The notes under the pieces: model-generated
Seen by the model: only the letters and a program-made list of their open reading frames with translations
Databases searched by the model: none
What the model was told of the DNA's origin: nothing
Part shown: positions 5,797 to 7,730 of the stretch, piece after piece
How the letters are laid out: every line of letters starts with the position of its first letter
Position numbering within the stretch: the first letter of the stretch is position 1
Translations under genes and position numbers: made by a program
Assembly (NCBI GenBank): GCA_024710535.1
Contig: JANJUO010000270.1
Span: forward strand, 1 to 7,730
DNA: 7,730 nt
Source: a bacterium
GTDB lineage: Bacteria; Bacteroidota; Ignavibacteria; Kapaibacteriales; UBA2268
Direction: 5' to 3'

Positions 5797-6876
5797 ATGG
5801 AAAAAAATAAAACATCAATCAAAAATCTAACCTATAATCAACTTGAAAAATTCATTGCTGAAAAGGGTTTTCCTAAGTATCGTACTGAGCAGATTTTCAA
5901 AGCAATTTATACCGAAAGTACTGACGATTTCGATAAAATTAAGTCAATTCCTCAAGATTTAAGAGATTTATTAAAGAAAGAATTTTTGCTTGATTCAATT
6001 GAAATCACAAAAGTGAGAGAGTCTGTTGACGGTTCAATAAAATTTCTGTTCCAACTTGCCGACAAATCTGCAAGTATCGAAGCGGTTTATATGCCATGGT
6101 TCGACGAAGAGACAAATGAAATCGACAGAATTTCTTTGTGCATATCTTCTATGGCTGGATGTCCGGTGGAATGTAGTTTTTGTGCAACAGGCACAATGGG
6201 ATTGATTCGTAATTTGGAAACTGCTGAAATTATTGACCAATTGATATTAGTTGAAAGATATTTGAAGAAGAAAGTTACGAATATTGTTTTTATGGGTATG
6301 GGCGAACCACTGTTGAATTATTCAAATGTTGAAAAATCTTTGGATAATTTTACTCATCCAAAAGCCGGACTACTTTCAAGAAGAAGAATCACTCTTTCAA
6401 CTGTTGGGATTGCTAATAAGATTGAGAAACTTTCAGGATTTCATAGCCCTGTTAAACTTGCAATCTCGCTACATGCAACAACAAATGGCTTTAGAAATCA
6501 AATAATTCCACTATCAAAGAATATCGATTTAACTACATTGCTCGATGCAGTTGAATACTATTACAGAAAAACCAAAATGCCTATTACTTATGAATATATT
6601 CCATTTTTGGGCATGAACGACACAGATTTGGATGCAAAGCGTCTCGCAAAAATCAGCAAAAGAGTTCCTTCAAGAATAAATCTCATTCCATTTAATGATA
6701 TATCATTTGCAGGATTGAAAGGATTTGCAACATCTCTTTTCCCAACTCCAAAAGAACTTGTGGTTGAATTTGGTAAGAAAATTGTTGAAAATGGCGGTAG
6801 AGTTACAATTCGCGATACTTTTGGAACGGATATTGAAGCCGCTTGCGGTCAATTGGCTTTATCTGAAGGTAAATAA
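5797..6876 (+). CDS. rlmN: Dual-specificity RNA methyltransferase RlmN (23S rRNA m2A2503 / tRNA m2A37)
   Basis: This radical SAM enzyme methylates C2 of adenosine 2503 in 23S rRNA, and A37 in some tRNAs, affecting peptidyl-transferase-centre accuracy. The 359-residue length is normal. The N-terminal helical RNA-binding domain (about 1-95) includes PKYRTEQIFKAIY. The radical SAM cluster CPVECSFC gives C122, C126 and C129, and C115 lies seven residues upstream as in E. coli RlmN (C118 before C125/C129/C132). The SAM-binding GMGEPLLNY loop follows. C350 in the terminal AACGQLA corresponds to the methyl-carrying Cys (E. coli C355). All five cysteines of the mechanism are present, so it should be active. 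RlmN is preferred over the resistance enzyme Cfr because of the whole-length pattern and the housekeeping-like context, but sequence alone does not strictly exclude C8 chemistry. It starts 3 bp after the PorZ-like stop, which suggests translational coupling. Confidence 0.97.
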   Translation: MEKNKTSIKNLTYNQLEKFIAEKGFPKYRTEQIFKAIYTESTDDFDKIKSIPQDLRDLLKKEFLLDSIEITKVRESVDGSIKFLFQLADKSASIEAVYMPWFDEETNEIDRISLCISSMAGCPVECSFCATGTMGLIRNLETAEIIDQLILVERYLKKKVTNIVFMGMGEPLLNYSNVEKSLDNFTHPKAGLLSRRRITLSTVGIANKIEKLSGFHSPVKLAISLHATTNGFRNQIIPLSKNIDLTTLLDAVEYYYRKTKMPITYEYIPFLGMNDTDLDAKRLAKISKRVPSRINLIPFNDISFAGLKGFATSLFPTPKELVVEFGKKIVENGGRVTIRDTFGTDIEAACGQLALSEGK

Positions 6877-6888
6877 GGACTTTTGCTT

Positions 6889-7730
6889 ATGAAATATCTC
6901 ATTTTATTTTTGATCTTGATTCAAACTGCTTTATCTATTGAAATCAATCCTGATGATTTGAAAATGGATAATGAAACTGTATATTTGATTAGATTGAAAA
7001 ATGGGGATATTTTATCTGGCTTAGTGATTGATGTGATTACTGATTCAGGCAAAGGAAATTCTTTGAAATTGCAAACAATGATAGGGAATCCACTTATTTA
7101 TTTCAACGAAATTGATTTGATTACCGAAAAATCTGAGTATAATAGGCACAAACATCGTGCCTTTATTTTGCCTACAGCCGAGCCAATTGGAGACGATCAT
7201 TTTATCGGGAATTTTGAATTACTGTTTTTTTATGCCGGCTTTGGAATTAAGGATTATGTTTCAGTAACAGCCGGCAGATCTGCAATTCCAGGAGCAAATG
7301 CTTGTGAACAGCTTTCTGTATTGAATATCAAGGGTACATTTCTGCAAATGGAATGGGAAAATACTCCCGGTGGATTATCAATGGCAGCAGGCGCAAATCT
7401 TGCTTTTGTGAATGATAAAAATCGAATTGTAGATTATTATTTCACATCTACTTTTCATATTGAAAGAACATATTTGACAGCCGCAGTTTTCACAAAACAG
7501 GGCGGCGATGATTTTTATTCTGCATATATTAGAAATGAGCGATTCGATTTTGCATACCAAAACGGCTCTTTTGGAATTGCATTGGGATTAACCACCAAGT
7601 TTTCCGACCGTCACGACCTTTATTTTATTGGAGAATTGTGGAATTCAGATATTGCTCGATTAACAAATACCGGCTTACTTGGTGGATTTAGAATTGCAAA
7701 TTCCACATTTGCGGCAGACTTTGGACTGGC
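6889..7730 (+). CDS. Secreted, probable outer-membrane beta-barrel protein of unknown function (3' end outside window)
   Basis: The frame is open from ATG 6889 to the right edge (280 codons, no stop), so the gene is truncated by the window. The start has AAGGA overlapping the rlmN stop region, nine bases before ATG, and only 12 bases separate it from rlmN. A signal peptide covers about residues 1-16 (MKYLILFLILIQTALS). Residues about 31-80 form a small beta domain beginning VYLIRLKNGDILSGLVIDV, a 'KNGD...G' strand pattern typical of SH3-like or Sm-like folds, and ending NPLIYFNEIDLI. After an NRHKHRAFILPTAEPIGDD linker, the rest is alternating aromatic/polar strands (FELLFFYAGFGIKDYVSVTAG, YYFTSTFHIERTYLTAAVF, SFGIALGLTTKF). 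This looks like a transmembrane barrel. The same order of KNG domain, HR-x-FxxPTA/PSA linker and barrel occurs, as I recall, in uncharacterised Bacteroidota proteins. No ligand or enzymatic motif was recognised. One Cys (in NACEQLS) has no partner in the visible part. Confidence 0.85.
   Translation, partial: MKYLILFLILIQTALSIEINPDDLKMDNETVYLIRLKNGDILSGLVIDVITDSGKGNSLKLQTMIGNPLIYFNEIDLITEKSEYNRHKHRAFILPTAEPIGDDHFIGNFELLFFYAGFGIKDYVSVTAGRSAIPGANACEQLSVLNIKGTFLQMEWENTPGGLSMAAGANLAFVNDKNRIVDYYFTSTFHIERTYLTAAVFTKQGGDDFYSAYIRNERFDFAYQNGSFGIALGLTTKFSDRHDLYFIGELWNSDIARLTNTGLLGGFRIANSTFAADFGL

Noticed and set aside
6034..6240. Minus-strand frame with several Cys and His
   Set aside because: It is antisense to the radical SAM core of rlmN; the Cys/His content is a reflection of the sense codons.
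7378..7560. Minus-strand frame with many Cys
   Set aside because: It is antisense to the open barrel-protein frame, which has a start, ribosome site and signal peptide. The Cys codons reflect Ala (GCA) codons read on the other strand.

Overview
The window is AT-rich (roughly one-third G+C by eye) and looks like chromosomal DNA from a free-living member of the Bacteroidota/Ignavibacteria/Kapabacteria side of the FCB group. The evidence is a two-propeller protein with a C-terminal type IX secretion-like beta-sandwich, an outer-membrane-like protein of a kind I associate with Bacteroidota-type genomes, weak Shine-Dalgarno signals before some genes, and periplasmic redox proteins of types common there. 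The phylum assignment is inference from protein style, not from a marker gene.

Layout. Positions 1-126 (+) are the last 41 codons of a receiver (response-regulator) domain, probably the end of a hybrid histidine kinase. Positions 127-355 are non-coding and hold three inverted repeats, including a 23-bp imperfect hairpin. Positions 356-1812 (-) are a two-gene redox operon: a secreted DsbD-alpha-like protein, then a secreted thioredoxin/peroxiredoxin-fold protein. Positions 1813-2062 are a gene-free gap. Positions 2063-2813 (-) are a secreted FKBP-type peptidyl-prolyl isomerase with a clear intrinsic terminator. Positions 2814-2990 are a divergent promoter region with two strong palindromes. 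From 2991 to the right edge, four genes run on the + strand: ribH (lumazine synthase), a PorZ-like propeller protein, rlmN (23S rRNA A2503 / tRNA A37 methyltransferase), and the first 280 codons of a secreted, probably outer-membrane, protein of unknown role. The last three are tightly packed (3-bp and 12-bp gaps) and are probably one transcript. ribH may or may not be part of it.

The genes do not form one obvious pathway. A cell-envelope theme is visible: envelope thiol chemistry (DsbD-alpha-like plus thioredoxin-like), envelope protein folding (FKBP), surface protein export or attachment (PorZ-like), and a probable barrel protein. ribH and rlmN are housekeeping. I see no mobile element, CRISPR array, tRNA, rRNA or defence system. 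The items most worth a second look are the stand-alone DsbD-alpha/CPFV-thioredoxin pair, the long hairpin downstream of it whose mismatches become G-U pairs on the minus strand, the paired palindromes between the FKBP gene and ribH, and the PorZ-like/rlmN/barrel gene cluster.
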